Of a stretch of DNA of 64,000 nt, positions 1 to 9,362 are shown piece after piece. The notes under the pieces were generated by a model. It worked only from the letters and a program-made list of their open reading frames with translations. It ran no database searches and had not been told where the DNA came from. Numbering within the stretch: position 1 is the first letter of the stretch; every line of letters begins with the position of its first letter. A program made the position numbers and the translations under genes. Location: assembly GCA_963580285.1 (NCBI GenBank), contig OY757021.1:98074149-98138148 (forward strand), read 5' to 3'. This stretch comes from Lucinisca nassula (taxonomy: Eukaryota; Mollusca; Bivalvia; Lucinida; Lucinidae).

Positions 1-18
1 ACATTCTTATGCATAACA
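1..18 (-). repeat. Edge of the 3' LTR
   Basis: The first 18 bases are identical to 5069-5086, the outer end of the right-hand LTR, and close with TAACA on the plus strand. They mark the start of the element's 3' LTR, the rest of which is left of the window. Confidence 0.85.
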
Positions 19-30
19 CTCCCCCTCTTC
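19..30 (-). promoter_or_regulatory. Polypurine tract (plus-strand primer)
   Basis: Read on the minus strand this is GAAGAGGGGGAG directly abutting the LTR. That is the position and composition expected of the primer for second-strand synthesis in LTR retrotransposons. Confidence 0.8.
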
Positions 31-163
31 GAGGAAAAGAAAGATTTATGTAATAAAGCTTTCTTTTGCTTTAAGATTAATAAAATATTGAACATAGCAT
101 GTACAATTACATGTATCTACAATCCACTTCAGTGTGAAAGAAAAACACAATTCCTGACACTGC

Positions 164-420
164 TCAAGCTCTTGAAAGGGCATCAGGGATAATGTTATCT
201 CTCCCTCTAATATGTCTTATGTCTAAATTATACTCTTGTAGCATGAGACTCCACCTGAGCAACCGCTGATTTTTGTTTTTCATTTTGTGTATGAAAGTCA
301 GTGGATTGTGATCACTGAAAACAACAATCGGCGCAGTAGTAGGGGTAAGATAAACTTCGAAATGTTGCAGACTGATTCTTGCTCTGCATCTGTCTATGTT
401 CGAGAATAAATCCTTCTAAG
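164..420 (-). pseudogene. RNase H remnant of the retrotransposon
   Basis: Minus-strand translation of about 362-164 reads through VVFSDHNPLTFIHKMKN and ends IPDALSRA then a stop. These are hallmark gypsy RNase H / connection residues (SDHNPL, DALSR). It lies just downstream of the truncated RT start. The RT palm with its YxDD box is absent between the two, so an internal deletion joined the RT N-terminus to the late RNase H. Stops occur upstream of 362 in this frame. Confidence 0.85.
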
Positions 421-423
421 AGT

Positions 424-1605
424 CTATAAACATTTTTGTCCTTTCATGTTCTGGTATAAGAATACTAGGAGAACTCCATTCCAGTCATTGTCCAGCAAAT
501 ACTGAATTTCTTCTTTCAGATATTCCTGTTTCATAGGATTCATCCTGTATGGGTGTTGTTTTACAGGTTTAGAAACATTTATGTCCACATCGTGAAATAT
601 GTTGTCTGTCCGTGTTGGAATAACAGGAAAAAAGTGTTCATATTCAAAAATCAGCTGTTTCAGTTCATTCCGCTGATTTGGCTCTAGATGTGACAGTTTC
701 TGGTCAAGATTCCGTAGAATGTCAGAATTCTGAAGTTTTGATGATGTGGGATCCGACTTCACTGAATTAATATCCTCACAGTCATTTTCACATGAATTAA
801 TTGGAACAGAGCTAACTAGATTGACTGATGTTAAAGATGTATTGTCCCTATCTATGTATTCCTTAAGCATGTTAATATGACATAGCTGCTTTAGCTTGCG
901 CCTCCCAGGAGTGTTTATTATGTAATTTACGTCACTGATCTTTTTGTCTACAGTGTATGGGCCATAATACCTGGCCTGCAACGATTTTCCTGGAATAGGC
1001 AAAAGAGCTAGTACCTTATCACCTGGTTTAAAATTCCTTTCTTTTGTCCCTATGTCATATAGCTGTTTCATTTTCCTTTGGGCTGACTGAAGATTGGTCC
1101 GAGCAGCCTCACAAGCTTTTGAAAGTCTAGTTTTGAAATCAGACACATACTGAAGTAAATTCAGGGAGGTGTCATCATTGGAGAGAAATTTCTCTTTGAG
1201 AAGTTTCAAAGGACCACGAACAGTATGGCCAAATACTAATTCAAATGGACTGAAGCCAAGAGATTCTTGCACAGATTCTCTAACAGCAAATAAAAGGAGA
1301 TGGATGCCTTCATCCCAATCCTTCTCTGTGTCAAAGCAATATGATCTTATCATGTTTTTCAATGTTTGATGGAATCTTTCAAGGGCGCCTTGACTTTCAG
1401 GATGATAGGCTGATGACTTATACTGTACAATGCCAAGTTCATACATTACCTGTTGAAATATTCCGGACATAAAATTTGAGCCTTGGTCTGACTGAATAGA
1501 TTTAGGAAGCCCAACAAATGTGAAAAACTTCACTAAGGCCTTGACGATTGTCTTAGTTTTGATATTTCTTAAAGGAAATGGCTTCAGGAAAACGTGTGGA
1601 AGCAC
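424..1605 (-). pseudogene. Integrase core/C-terminus followed by truncated reverse transcriptase start
   Basis: The open frame has no ATG at its left-reported start (the codon is GTG), because it is the continuation of the frame 1553-4240 after a one-base-type shift near 1575-1605. The SDQGSNF aspartate (residue 40) and the ALERF glutamate (76) give the D-35-E spacing of integrases. The first aspartate is in the other frame. A GPY/F module (YYGPYTV, about residue 212) follows, then a linker, then an RT beginning with QHPYRMNP and YLLDNDW near residues 350-375. The frame then runs into the deletion and stops. Integrase before RT is the notable feature. Confidence 0.88.
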
Positions 1606-4240
1606 ACATAATAGTCAATAGATATTCACAACCGGACTTAGTTCTGGGCAAGGGACCCACACAGTCTATAATTATTCGACTGAAAGGTTCATCAAAAGCA
1701 GGTATAGGCTGCAAATGAGCCTTAGGTATAGTCTGATTGGGTTTTCCTACCATTTGGCATGTATGGCAGGACCTACAATGCTGAGAAACATCTGATTTTA
1801 ACCCAGGCCAGTAAAAATGATTAAGAATCTTGTGATAGGTTTTATTTACACCTAGATGTCCTGACATGGGGGTTTCATGCGCCAAGTTTAATATTTCGGG
1901 ACGGTAAACCCGTGGAACCACTATCTGATGGTTAACAGTCCACTCGTCTTCTGCTGAGACGTCTGGTGGACGCCATTTTCTCATAAGAATGCCATTTTTG
2001 ACATAATAACAGACTGGGACCTGAGATACTTCCTGCTCCTCTAAAGCCATTTCAAACAAAGGCGATATTTCAGGATCCTTGTGCTGTTCTATAGCTAGTT
2101 GAGACCCAGACATTTTGTCATGGCCTAGATCGAAAGATGAGTTATTCTCATGAAAATTTGTCTGCTTATCAAGCAGGCTTGAAGACAGAGACCTTGATAT
2201 CTCGTCATTAAAAGACTGACCCAAAAAGGTATCAGTTAAATCAAAATCCTGTTTCCCATCAGTTTGCTTGGCCTTACGTGCCATAGCCCTTGTGACTGCA
2301 CAGGACGGATAAAGATCAGGAATTTCCTGCTCAATGGGATCAGGCGGTTGGTCTATGCAAGGATTAGTAGTCAAAAGTGGGTTTACCACAACCTTATCTC
2401 CAGCTAAGTCATTGCCTAGCAACAAATGAACACCTTTAAAAGGTAAAGAAGGTCTAATACCAACAGCCACTGAACCGGATACCAAGTCTGATGACAAATA
2501 AACGTTATGAAGCGGAACATTAACAAATCCACATTCCACACCCTGAATAAGGACACTTTGGCCCAAAGAAGTCTTCTCAGAAAAAGGCAGAATATCTGCT
2601 AGAATAAGAGATTGAGAAGCTCCGGTATCTCGTAAGATTTTAATAGGGGTAGGATGGGCATAACTGTCACCATTTAGTGACACAAAACCATCTGATAAGA
2701 ATGGTTCATAACACTCCATAACTGTATCAGTCTCAGATAATTTGGTATCAGAAAGAGTTTCCTCCCTTACACAAGACTGTGGTTTTGGCCTTATAGAAGT
2801 CAAGCCTGTAGGCTTAAGTTCCTCTTGTCTTTCTCTTTCTTTCCTTCGCTTTAATTTTAAACACTCAGAGATCAAATGACCTGTATTTTTACAATAATAA
2901 CAAACTACTTGAGATTGAGATAAGGGATTCTGGTCTTTGTTTTCACCAGAAGGTTTGGGAAAATTTGGGCTTCTGTTTTCACCAGAAGGTTTGGAAGGAT
3001 TCTGGCTTTTATTTTCACCAGAAAGTTTGGGCATAGTACTAGATGTATGGCTATAACTACCAGAAGGATTACTGGGATAGAATCTTGGACCTGTCTGTGG
3101 ATTATAAGGTTTTCGAGGATAAGGCCTGTTCACAAATGAGACTTTATGAGTCAAAGCATAATCATCTGCCAAACGAGAAGCTTCCTCCAAAGTTTCAACC
3201 TGTCTCTCATCGAGAAAAGATTTAATGTCTGAATTTATGCACCGTTTGAACTCTTCAACAAGGACAAGCTGTCTAAGTTTGTCATGATCAGAGCCTACTT
3301 TTTTAGAAGAACACCACCTATCAAATAATTGTTCTTTGGTTCGAGCAAATTCTACATGGGTCTGGGAAATTTCTTTTTTACAGTTCCTAAATTTCTGCCT
3401 GTAAGCCTCAGGGACCAACTCATATGCCTTAAGAATAAGCTCCTTAACCAGATCATAGTCTGAGCTTTGCTCGACAGTTAGCTGAGTGTAAATGTCTCGA
3501 GCCTTTCCGACAACAACGCTTTGCAAAAGTAAGGTCCAATGCTCTTTTGGCCATTTTAAATTTTCTGCAACTTTTTCAAAATGCAAAAAATACTTATCTA
3601 CCTCTTTTTCCTGAAATGGCGGAACTAATCTGATGTGTTTTGTGGCATCAAAGTAACTACCAGAGTCAAAAACAGGGGTAGGTTTCACCCTATCCTGACC
3701 CTGGAGTTCCATTTCCTTCATCTTTAATTGAAATTGCCATTTTTCTCTTTCTATTTCAAGTCGCTCTTCTTTTTCTAATTTTTCTTTCTGAAGGCGTTCC
3801 TCCATTTCTCTTTGTTTTTCTTCCTGTTCTAATTTTTCTTTTCGAATTCGTTCTTCCATTTCTAATCTTTCCATCTGCATTTGTCTCTGCATTTCTCTTT
3901 CTTTTTCCTTCTCTCTTTCTTCCATTTCCCTTTGCTTTTCTTTCTCTCTTTCTTCCATTTCTAACCTTAACTTCTCCAATTCAATTTGCCTTCCTATTTC
4001 AATTTGTCTCATTTGTAATTCAGTATGTGAAACCATAATGAGAGACAAAGCAGATGGATCGAAAAGTTCTTCATCAACAAAAAACTGTACCAAAATATTC
4101 TTAATTTCATGCTTCTTCATGCTTGTTTTGACAGCAGTGACCCCATAATGGAAAGCAATTTCTAGCAGATCTGTCCTTTTGGCCTGATTAAACAACTCCT
4201 GAGTAGGCTGAGCCAAAAAGCTTCTCAAATCAAACGACAT
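1553..4240 (-). CDS. gag-pol: Gag-protease-integrase N-terminal polyprotein of the retrotransposon
   Basis: 895 codons from an ATG at 4240. Residues 1-65 resemble a SAP-like helix pair seen in related Gags. About 70-185 is a charged E/K/R/M coiled coil. About 205-365 is a helical capsid region of the SCAN-like kind. A CX2CX4HX4C zinc knuckle uses C447, C450, H455 and C460. The aspartic protease has DTGAS at 538. The integrase zinc-binding domain uses H795, H803, C825 and C828, and the first catalytic aspartate is D859 in IIIDCVGP. The family packages its RNA in Gag particles and inserts cDNA by integrase. The reading frame is otherwise clean over 2.7 kb, so this is a young copy, but it ends 30-odd codons into the integrase core by frameshift. 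Confidence 0.92.
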   Translation of the reverse strand: MSFDLRSFLAQPTQELFNQAKRTDLLEIAFHYGVTAVKTSMKKHEIKNILVQFFVDEELFDPSALSLIMVSHTELQMRQIEIGRQIELEKLRLEMEEREKEKQREMEEREKEKEREMQRQMQMERLEMEERIRKEKLEQEEKQREMEERLQKEKLEKEERLEIEREKWQFQLKMKEMELQGQDRVKPTPVFDSGSYFDATKHIRLVPPFQEKEVDKYFLHFEKVAENLKWPKEHWTLLLQSVVVGKARDIYTQLTVEQSSDYDLVKELILKAYELVPEAYRQKFRNCKKEISQTHVEFARTKEQLFDRWCSSKKVGSDHDKLRQLVLVEEFKRCINSDIKSFLDERQVETLEEASRLADDYALTHKVSFVNRPYPRKPYNPQTGPRFYPSNPSGSYSHTSSTMPKLSGENKSQNPSKPSGENRSPNFPKPSGENKDQNPLSQSQVVCYYCKNTGHLISECLKLKRRKERERQEELKPTGLTSIRPKPQSCVREETLSDTKLSETDTVMECYEPFLSDGFVSLNGDSYAHPTPIKILRDTGASQSLILADILPFSEKTSLGQSVLIQGVECGFVNVPLHNVYLSSDLVSGSVAVGIRPSLPFKGVHLLLGNDLAGDKVVVNPLLTTNPCIDQPPDPIEQEIPDLYPSCAVTRAMARKAKQTDGKQDFDLTDTFLGQSFNDEISRSLSSSLLDKQTNFHENNSSFDLGHDKMSGSQLAIEQHKDPEISPLFEMALEEQEVSQVPVCYYVKNGILMRKWRPPDVSAEDEWTVNHQIVVPRVYRPEILNLAHETPMSGHLGVNKTYHKILNHFYWPGLKSDVSQHCRSCHTCQMVGKPNQTIPKAHLQPIPAFDEPFSRIIIDCVGPLPRTKSGCEYLLTIMCASTRFPEAISFKKYQN

Positions 4241-4510
4241 GTTTGCTTTTAGTAATTATAAGTTATTATGGTAATACAGATTGAGGTTAATTTGACAATT
4301 TTTTTTTTTTAAATGACAAGCCCAAAAGAAATTTCACATGAAATGACAAGTACTATTTCACCTGAAATGACAGTTCACATGAAATGACAATCCCCTATAT
4401 GCTATGGGGAAATACCAATTTTGTGAAGCAACTGCCAAGTCTTTTTGATAAGAAATGACAATTACCTACCGTCACATGAAATGTCGGTTTTAAAATGCTC
4501 AAATGGTTTT

Positions 4511-4528
4511 ATCCCGGACGAGCCCCCA
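4511..4528 (-). promoter_or_regulatory. Primer binding site for tRNA-Pro
   Basis: Minus-strand TGGGGGCTCGTCCGGGAT, 5 nt inside the 5' LTR. It is the 18-nt complement of the tRNA-Pro 3' end, the same primer sequence used by gammaretroviruses such as MLV. Confidence 0.88.
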
Positions 4529-4533
4529 ATTTC

Positions 4534-5086
4534 TGTTACGAGCCAGGCGTAGCAGAAAGAAAAAGCAAACAAGCCTTTTGGAAAAATTTAACAAAATTTA
4601 TTTACAAGTGAACTTTAACCTGTAGAAGTAAGAAAATTAAATGTACTTAGCTCTGTTATGAAATATCCTGAATGAATCTATTTTCCTTGATCCCACAGAA
4701 TTCACAGTCCAAAATGAAAAGTAATATCCTTTAACAATCCAACACAGAATTTAGAAATAACTTTTCTTAAATGCCCAAACATCAAACTCCAAAGTCTGAC
4801 TCAATGAGAAAAATCATGCTCTTTTATAGACCCTAAGATTTCTCTAGAATGTTCCACAGGGTTGTGGAATAAGATGAGGTAATCTTCTAAAAATAATGCA
4901 AACCTGAACTTTCTGGAAGGTTCTGAAGTATTTTTCCTTGTAAACATGTTGTTTACAAAAAAGAAATTAATCTGTGACGAAGTTTTCTAGAATCTTCTAT
5001 AAAAAGATTAACAAGATATTTATAGCACTATTAGGTCACAGTGGGGTGAAAGTGGGAATCAGAAAAATACATTCTTATGCATAACA
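4534..5086 (-). repeat. 5' LTR of the retrotransposon (553 bp)
   Basis: Bounded by TGTTA and TAACA on the plus strand, immediately next to the primer binding site. The outer 18 bp recur at 1-18. Promoter and polyadenylation signals should lie here, but I cannot place them confidently. Confidence 0.88.
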
Positions 5087-5446
5087 ATAGGGAAAACATA
5101 AAAATCTTCGTCTGAAACCAGAAAGCCCAGGTCTTTGATATTTGGCATGAAGCTTTATCTAATGGACCTCTACCATGATCGTTCAAATCATAGCATGGGG
5201 ACCAAAAATGGCTCCGCCCTTGGGCCCACTGGTTTTACATAGACTTATATAGAGAAAACATTTAAAAATCTTCTTGTCCGAAACCAAAATGCCCATGCCT
5301 TTGATACTCGACGTTAACTTCATTCAGTGGACCTCTGCTTAGATTATTCAAATTATAGACCTGGGTCCAAAAATTGCACCGTCCTGGGACCTACATGTTA
5401 ATCGCTTAGCTCAGGTGAGCGATATAGGACCATCATGGTCCTCTTG
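5087..5446 (-). mobile_element. 5' end of a family-1 tandem-array element, broken by the LTR element
   Basis: On the minus strand the sequence starts CAAGAGGACCATGATGGTCC and then TATCGCTCACCTG, the same start as the array elements at 11027, 15523 and 38563. Two monomers of about 165 bp follow, of the same kind as the array at 11.1-12.4 kb (GAAGATTTTTAAA ... CTATATAAGTC). The LTR retrotransposon at 5086 cuts the second monomer. Confidence 0.75.
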
Positions 5447-6720
5447 TTCATTGATGAGGATATCTTAGTAAAATTTAAATATGGCCGATATCAGATCAAA
5501 AACTTGGTGACTAAGTCAAATTACTTTAAACCCTTGTTCACCATCCGGTGCTTCGGTTTTGCTTCAATCTTTATGGAGTTATACAAGAATACCTTGATGA
5601 TATCTTGATCGGTTTCGAGCATGGGTCATGTCGAATATAAAGCCAGGTTATATTTCCTTGAAAACTTGTTCACCCTCTAGAGGTCACAGTTTTGCTTTGA
5701 TCTTCATGAAATTTTCACAACCTACGTGGCTCGGTGTATTCTTGGTGAAGTTTGAAAATGGGTAATATCGAATCATAAACTAGGTCACCCTACAGAGACC
5801 ACATTTTGCTTCAGTCTTCATGAAACGATTCTAAAATACATGTATATGAATTGATGATATATTGGCCTTGTTTGAATATGGATCATGTCGGGTTAAAAAC
5901 TAGGTCACCAGATCATTTTTTTGAAAGTTGGTCATATTGTAGATGCCACAATTCTACTTCAATCTTACTGAAACTTTATCAAAATTGTTTGTGTGGATGC
6001 TAAATTTCGGTAACGTTCGAATATGGGTTATTTAAGAAATAGATCAGCTCTAACTGTGATTTGTTGTGTAATAAATCACAGTTTGGAGGTCAGTTGTAAA
6101 GTAGACAAATCACGAGCGCGTAGCGCGCGAGATTTGTCTACTTACAACTGACCGACAAACTGTGATTTATTACCCAACAAATCACTGGCTAGAGCTGATC
6201 TATTTCGATTCTAACACGCTGAAACTCGGCAATAATGCTCTTGTTTCCTTCAAATTCTCACAACTTTTCGCCATATTTAGAAGAAATCCCGCTAAAATTA
6301 TCGACTGAAACACATGCATTTATATCTTTTTCCAACGTTTTCGATGCGAGAAAATGACGTTACACCTTCCAACGTCAAGGAAATTGACTAGTGACGTCAT
6401 ACATTTGCAGTTTTAATGACGTCACATGTCACGCTCTTCTTTGCCATGATTTGTTGTAGAATAAAACAGTTATTTTCCATTGCCTATATAGGCGCGCTGT
6501 GTTAGGATGTGGGTCAAAAACTTGGTCATTGGGTCAAATTTCTTTAAAGCCCTGTCCACCCTCTAGAAGCTACAGTTTTACTTCAATCTTCATGAATGTA
6601 TAGTTTGATGCTGTCTCGATGCCATATGAATACGTTACGACAGTCACTAGGTCAATTTCCTTATCTTTTTGGTCTATCTCTACAGGCCACAGATCTGACT
6701 TCATTGATCTGACTTTTGGA
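5447..6720. repeat. Degenerate tandem array with a foldback insertion
   Basis: Loose repeats of 165-190 bp recur with CACAGTTTTGCTTCAATC, CTTCATGAAA and AAACTAGGTCACC cores at 5540, 5680, 5800, 5930 and 6550. The array is interrupted at about 6036-6506 by the foldback and an accompanying AT-rich segment with two TGACGTCA-type motifs. No coding sequence is seen. Confidence 0.6.
6036..6206. repeat. 171-bp near-perfect foldback palindrome
   Basis: The ends GAAATAGATCAGCTCTA and its reverse complement bracket two long arms that pair almost throughout. The centre is GC-rich (GAGCGCGTAGCGCGC). It probably represents a foldback/MITE end or a whole short element. Confidence 0.85.
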
Positions 6721-6945
6721 TGGCCATTTTGTGGGAAAGTAACTGTCCTTATGGCCTTCCTTTGTTTTGGTTTCCATTATGGTCTGGTCGCTTAATGTTT
6801 GTGTTTCTTTCCCTTTGATGTCTTTGATGGGTGGAGTAAGTTAATTGTATCGATTCCTGATCTGTGTTTACTTCTACTTTTCAAGAAACTCGACCAGAGT
6901 TTTGCTTTAGTCTTCATGAAGATTCCCCTGACCGTTTGTTTATGG
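6700..6945 (+). repeat. Interspersed repeat W, copy 1
   Basis: Shares long blocks such as GGGAAAGTAACTGTCCTTAT and TTAATTGTATCGATTCCTGA with copies at 14490-14835 (minus), 61235-61555 (plus) and 61945-62140 (plus, diverged). No coding potential is recognised. Confidence 0.75.
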
Positions 6946-7090
6946 ATCATCGGAGGCGGTTCTAACGAGCACACACAACCTATTGTTAGAAGCATTTATA
7001 AGAAAAATATCAAGGATTTTCATCAGAAAAGTTGCCACTTTGGAGATGTGAAAAATGCACTATATCGAACGGGTGAGTTATGGTAATGAT
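6946..7090 (+). repeat. Foldback MITE F, right-half fragment
   Basis: Begins inside the central hairpin (GAGGCGGTTCTAACGAG) and continues through the AAGAAAAATATC and GATGTGAAAAATGCACTAT arm shared with the F copies described at 10328. The segment 7091-7236 shows nothing recognisable. Confidence 0.7.
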
Positions 7091-7236
7091 AAGACTAAAG
7101 GCAGAAAATAACATAGGTGAGCAATAACGGGTATTCTGGTGCGCAGCTGATATTATATTCATATTTCTCGGATAAAACACTTGTTATACCTTTCGCCGAT
7201 TGTTTTAAGCCCATGTTTAATAATTAAACGGAGTGG

Positions 7237-7340
7237 CTATTGACAAACGTTTGTCAATAGCGATTTCACGTTAAAATGTTTATTGACAAACGTTTGTCAA
7301 TAGCCATTTTTACGCATATTCGTTTGTAAATAGTGATTTT
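7237..7340. repeat. Palindrome cluster, left block
   Basis: A 24-bp perfect palindrome at 7237-7260 (core TTGACAAACGTTTGTCAA), a 22-bp copy at 7281-7302, and a half copy near 7320. They are linked by AGCGATTTCACG / AGCCATTTTTACG spacers. The same motif recurs at 8650-8840 across three SINE insertions. Confidence 0.85.
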
Positions 7341-7372
7341 TACCAGAAGTCGCCGTTGACTAACGAGGCGAA

Positions 7373-7662
7373 TTGCCCTGCCCATCGGGACTTGGAGAAA
7401 TAGATTGGGATGCGGGGTGCTTCCATGCAGAGCTGAAACTGACCGCACATGAGTACTGGCAAATCACTTAGAAGGCATTGGCCTGCCCAGTCAATATGGT
7501 GTGAGTCGGGCCGTCTAATGCATATTAGCCATTTTGGTTTCATTGGGTGGCGGGCATGAGATGTAATTTCATCTCAATGTCGGGTAAAGTCCCTTAAAAT
7601 TGGAAACAACGTCTCCAAAACGACATATAAATAGTATTGGCAGGGACGGTAAGGCTCAATAC
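7373..7662 (+). repeat. SINE R, copy with target duplication
   Basis: Flanked by a 10-bp direct repeat ACGAGGCGAA (7363-7372 and 7663-7672). The body runs GCCCATCGGGACTTG ... CATCTCAATGTCGGG ... GACGGTAAGGCTCAA, with other copies at 7692, 8355, 28258, 29468, 34890, 43825, 47645 and 62545. The direct repeat and variable ends fit retroposition. Confidence 0.82.
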
Positions 7663-7691
7663 ACGAGGCGAAATTTCATTGATTTCGCTGT

Positions 7692-7920
7692 CTGGCTAGA
7701 TCTGACCGCACATGAGCACTGGTAAACCGCTTAGAAAGCCTAAGCATGCCCAGGCAAAGTGCCGCGTGTCGGACCGTCCAGTGCATATAAACCCTTAAGG
7801 TTTCATTGCCGGGGCGGCAGGGCTTCGTGTGTGATTTCATCTCAATGTCGGGTAAAAGTCCCAAAAAATTGGAAGCAAAATGGCATAGTGTTTCCGGGGT
7901 CGGTAACCTCAATACAAGCA
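7692..7920 (+). repeat. SINE R, 5'-truncated copy
   Basis: Starts within the family (CTGACCGCACATGAGCAC) and ends at CGGTAACCTCAATACAAGC. Head-to-tail with the previous copy. Nothing is recognised in 7921-8104. Confidence 0.75.
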
Positions 7921-8104
7921 AATTAACAAAAGCCACATGGTGTTTGCAATATGAGCCACAACTTATCTTTAGAAGTGTGCGAGCAAGTACGTTTTGAAAC
8001 TAAGCTTGAAACTTGAACCTTAGCCTCTGTTGACCTTAAAATTCTTGTTTCTTATGACGTTGCTCATATAATGATAACGAGTTTGTCTCCAAGCAAATGA
8101 GACG

Positions 8105-8230
8105 TGTATTTCAGTTTAACGTCACATCAACTACTGAGATCACCTACGTTGCAAGACTAGTCTGAAAGTTTGGAAAACCCCGGAATCGAACTCGGAATCT
8201 CTGGTTTATGAGGCGAGTTGCTTAACCGCA
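8105..8230 (-). repeat. Degraded tRNA-derived SINE
   Basis: On the minus strand a B-box-like GAGTTCGATTCCGGGG and CCTCATAAACCAGAG match the tRNA-headed SINE at 17736, but with many changes. Confidence 0.5.
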
Positions 8231-8354
8231 AGCATCAATGCTGTGACAATGCCCAAAACGAACAGATAATACAGCCCACAACCACCCACGACCTTTCCAT
8301 CTCTTATTCAAGAAATGCTACCACAGTTGTTCCAACAATGCGAGATCCCCATGC

Positions 8355-8640
8355 TTTTGTGGAGGTTTTGCGTCTCCGTCAACACTATTTAAGTCCTTTT
8401 AGAGACGTTTCTTCCGATTTTGTGGGATTTTTACCCGACAGTTTGGTGAAATGACATCTCAAGCCCAACCACCCAAATGAACCACTGGAGTTAAGGAACA
8501 GTCCATCTGGTACCACTTTTTCTGGGCAGGCTTAGATTTCTGTGCCCTTTACCAGTACTCAAGTTCGGTCGGTTTCAGCTATATTGCAGTCAAATATATG
8601 TCTCCAAGCCCCGATAGGCTGGAACGCTAAGATATTCAGT
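8355..8640 (-). repeat. SINE R, diverged copy
   Basis: Plus-strand AGGTTTTGCGTCTCCGTC ... TTTTACCCGAC ... AAGCCCCGATAGG matches the family consensus in reverse. No target duplication could be identified. Confidence 0.7.
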
Positions 8641-8649
8641 AAGCAGAAA

Positions 8650-8840
8650 CAGGCGTTTGTAAATAGCGATCTAAAACGCAAAATCACTATTGACCAACAT
8701 TTGTCAATAGCTGTTTCCCGTCAAAATGGCTATTGACAAACGTTTGTCAATAGCCAATATACGTTAAATTCAATAACGTTTGTCAATAGCCATTTTTACG
8801 TGAAATCGCTAATGACAAACGTTTGTCAATGGCCTCTTCC
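8650..8840. repeat. Palindrome cluster, right block
   Basis: Four more copies of the palindrome (about 8688-8710, 8731-8752, 8770-8788, 8808-8830), two perfect or nearly so, with the same AGCCATTTTTACG spacers as the block at 7237. The two blocks were probably one array opened by SINE insertions. Confidence 0.82.
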
Positions 8841-8904
8841 ATAATTAAAATATATAGTAAAATACCTGTTTCTTTACCGAAGTCTATGGTTAAACTTATT
8901 AATA

Positions 8905-8968
8905 GGGGTCTACTGTTAAAGGAAAGAATTTGCTCCAGGGGAGCAAATTCTTTCCTTTAATAGTATAC
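8905..8968. repeat. Short hairpin
   Basis: Inverted arms of AAAGGAAAGAATTTGCTCC separated by 3 nt (AGG) make a stem of more than 20 bp. Its role is unknown. Confidence 0.8.
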
Positions 8969-9115
8969 CCACTTTTTACCCAGGGAAGGCATACATGTGG
9001 TCAAACTAGGTGTCTCCCTTGCAATAAAAATAAAATAAAACAGTTTAAACATCTTAAAAGTGTGTCAAATGTATCCTTAACCTCATAATTTGATATTTAC
9101 TTTTTTGCGTTATAG

Positions 9116-9219
9116 GACCATGTAAAGATACAACAGAATGTCCGCAAGGTTCCGCTTCTGGCTGCCCTCCTTTTGCCACGGTGAAGTGTCAGAATGGTAA
9201 CTGCTTCTGTGACCGCTAG
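9116..9219 (+). CDS. 3' terminal exon of a cysteine-rich (probably secreted) peptide gene
   Basis: A strong acceptor (TATTTACTTTTTTGCGTTATAG, polypyrimidine then AG at 9115) opens a frame whose first two bases finish a split codon. 33 codons follow, with PCKDTTECPQG ... CQNGNCFCDR and TAG at 9217-9219. Cysteine spacing is C-5-C-7-C-7-C-4-C-1-C, as in small disulphide-rich modules ending in CxC (EB-module-like or invertebrate defence/inhibitor peptides); the exact family is not recognised. A consensus AATAAA at 9296-9301, 77 nt after the stop, fits a short 3' UTR. Upstream exons, including any signal peptide, were not found and are presumably separated by the repeats to the left or outside the window. 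Confidence 0.6.
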
Positions 9220-9295
9220 TCGACCAAGGAAAATATATATCTCGACAGACAGCGATGACACAACCTTGAAACAACGTTTTAATGTCGAGTCGAAA

Positions 9296-9301
9296 AATAA
9301 A
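9296..9301 (+). terminator. Polyadenylation signal AATAAA
   Basis: Lies 77 nt after the stop of the cysteine-rich exon, in an A-rich stretch. Confidence 0.5.
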
Positions 9302-9362
9302 ATACACAATTTTGTTGTTGTTTTTCATTGGGACAAAACAATCTCTTCACAACAATAATTGT

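Larger units (their letters stand above)
1..5086 (-). mobile_element. Gmr1-like Ty3/gypsy LTR retrotransposon, defective, cut by window edge
   Basis: On the minus strand the order is LTR (4534-5086), tRNA-Pro primer site, gag with coiled coil and zinc knuckle, aspartic protease, integrase, start of reverse transcriptase, RNase H remnant, polypurine tract and the first 18 bp of the second LTR. Integrase ahead of RT is the opposite of ordinary gypsy elements and matches the Gmr1-like clade. The coding region has one frame change near 1575-1605, and the RT core is missing around 420-450, so this copy cannot be autonomous. It landed in a tandem-array element, whose sequence resumes at 5087 in mid-monomer; a 5-bp target duplication would begin ATAGG at 5087. 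The matching left copy lies outside the window. Confidence 0.92.

Noticed and set aside
6799..7086. 95-codon plus-strand frame
   Set aside because: It lies across repeat W and a MITE F fragment; related copies have no conserved frame.
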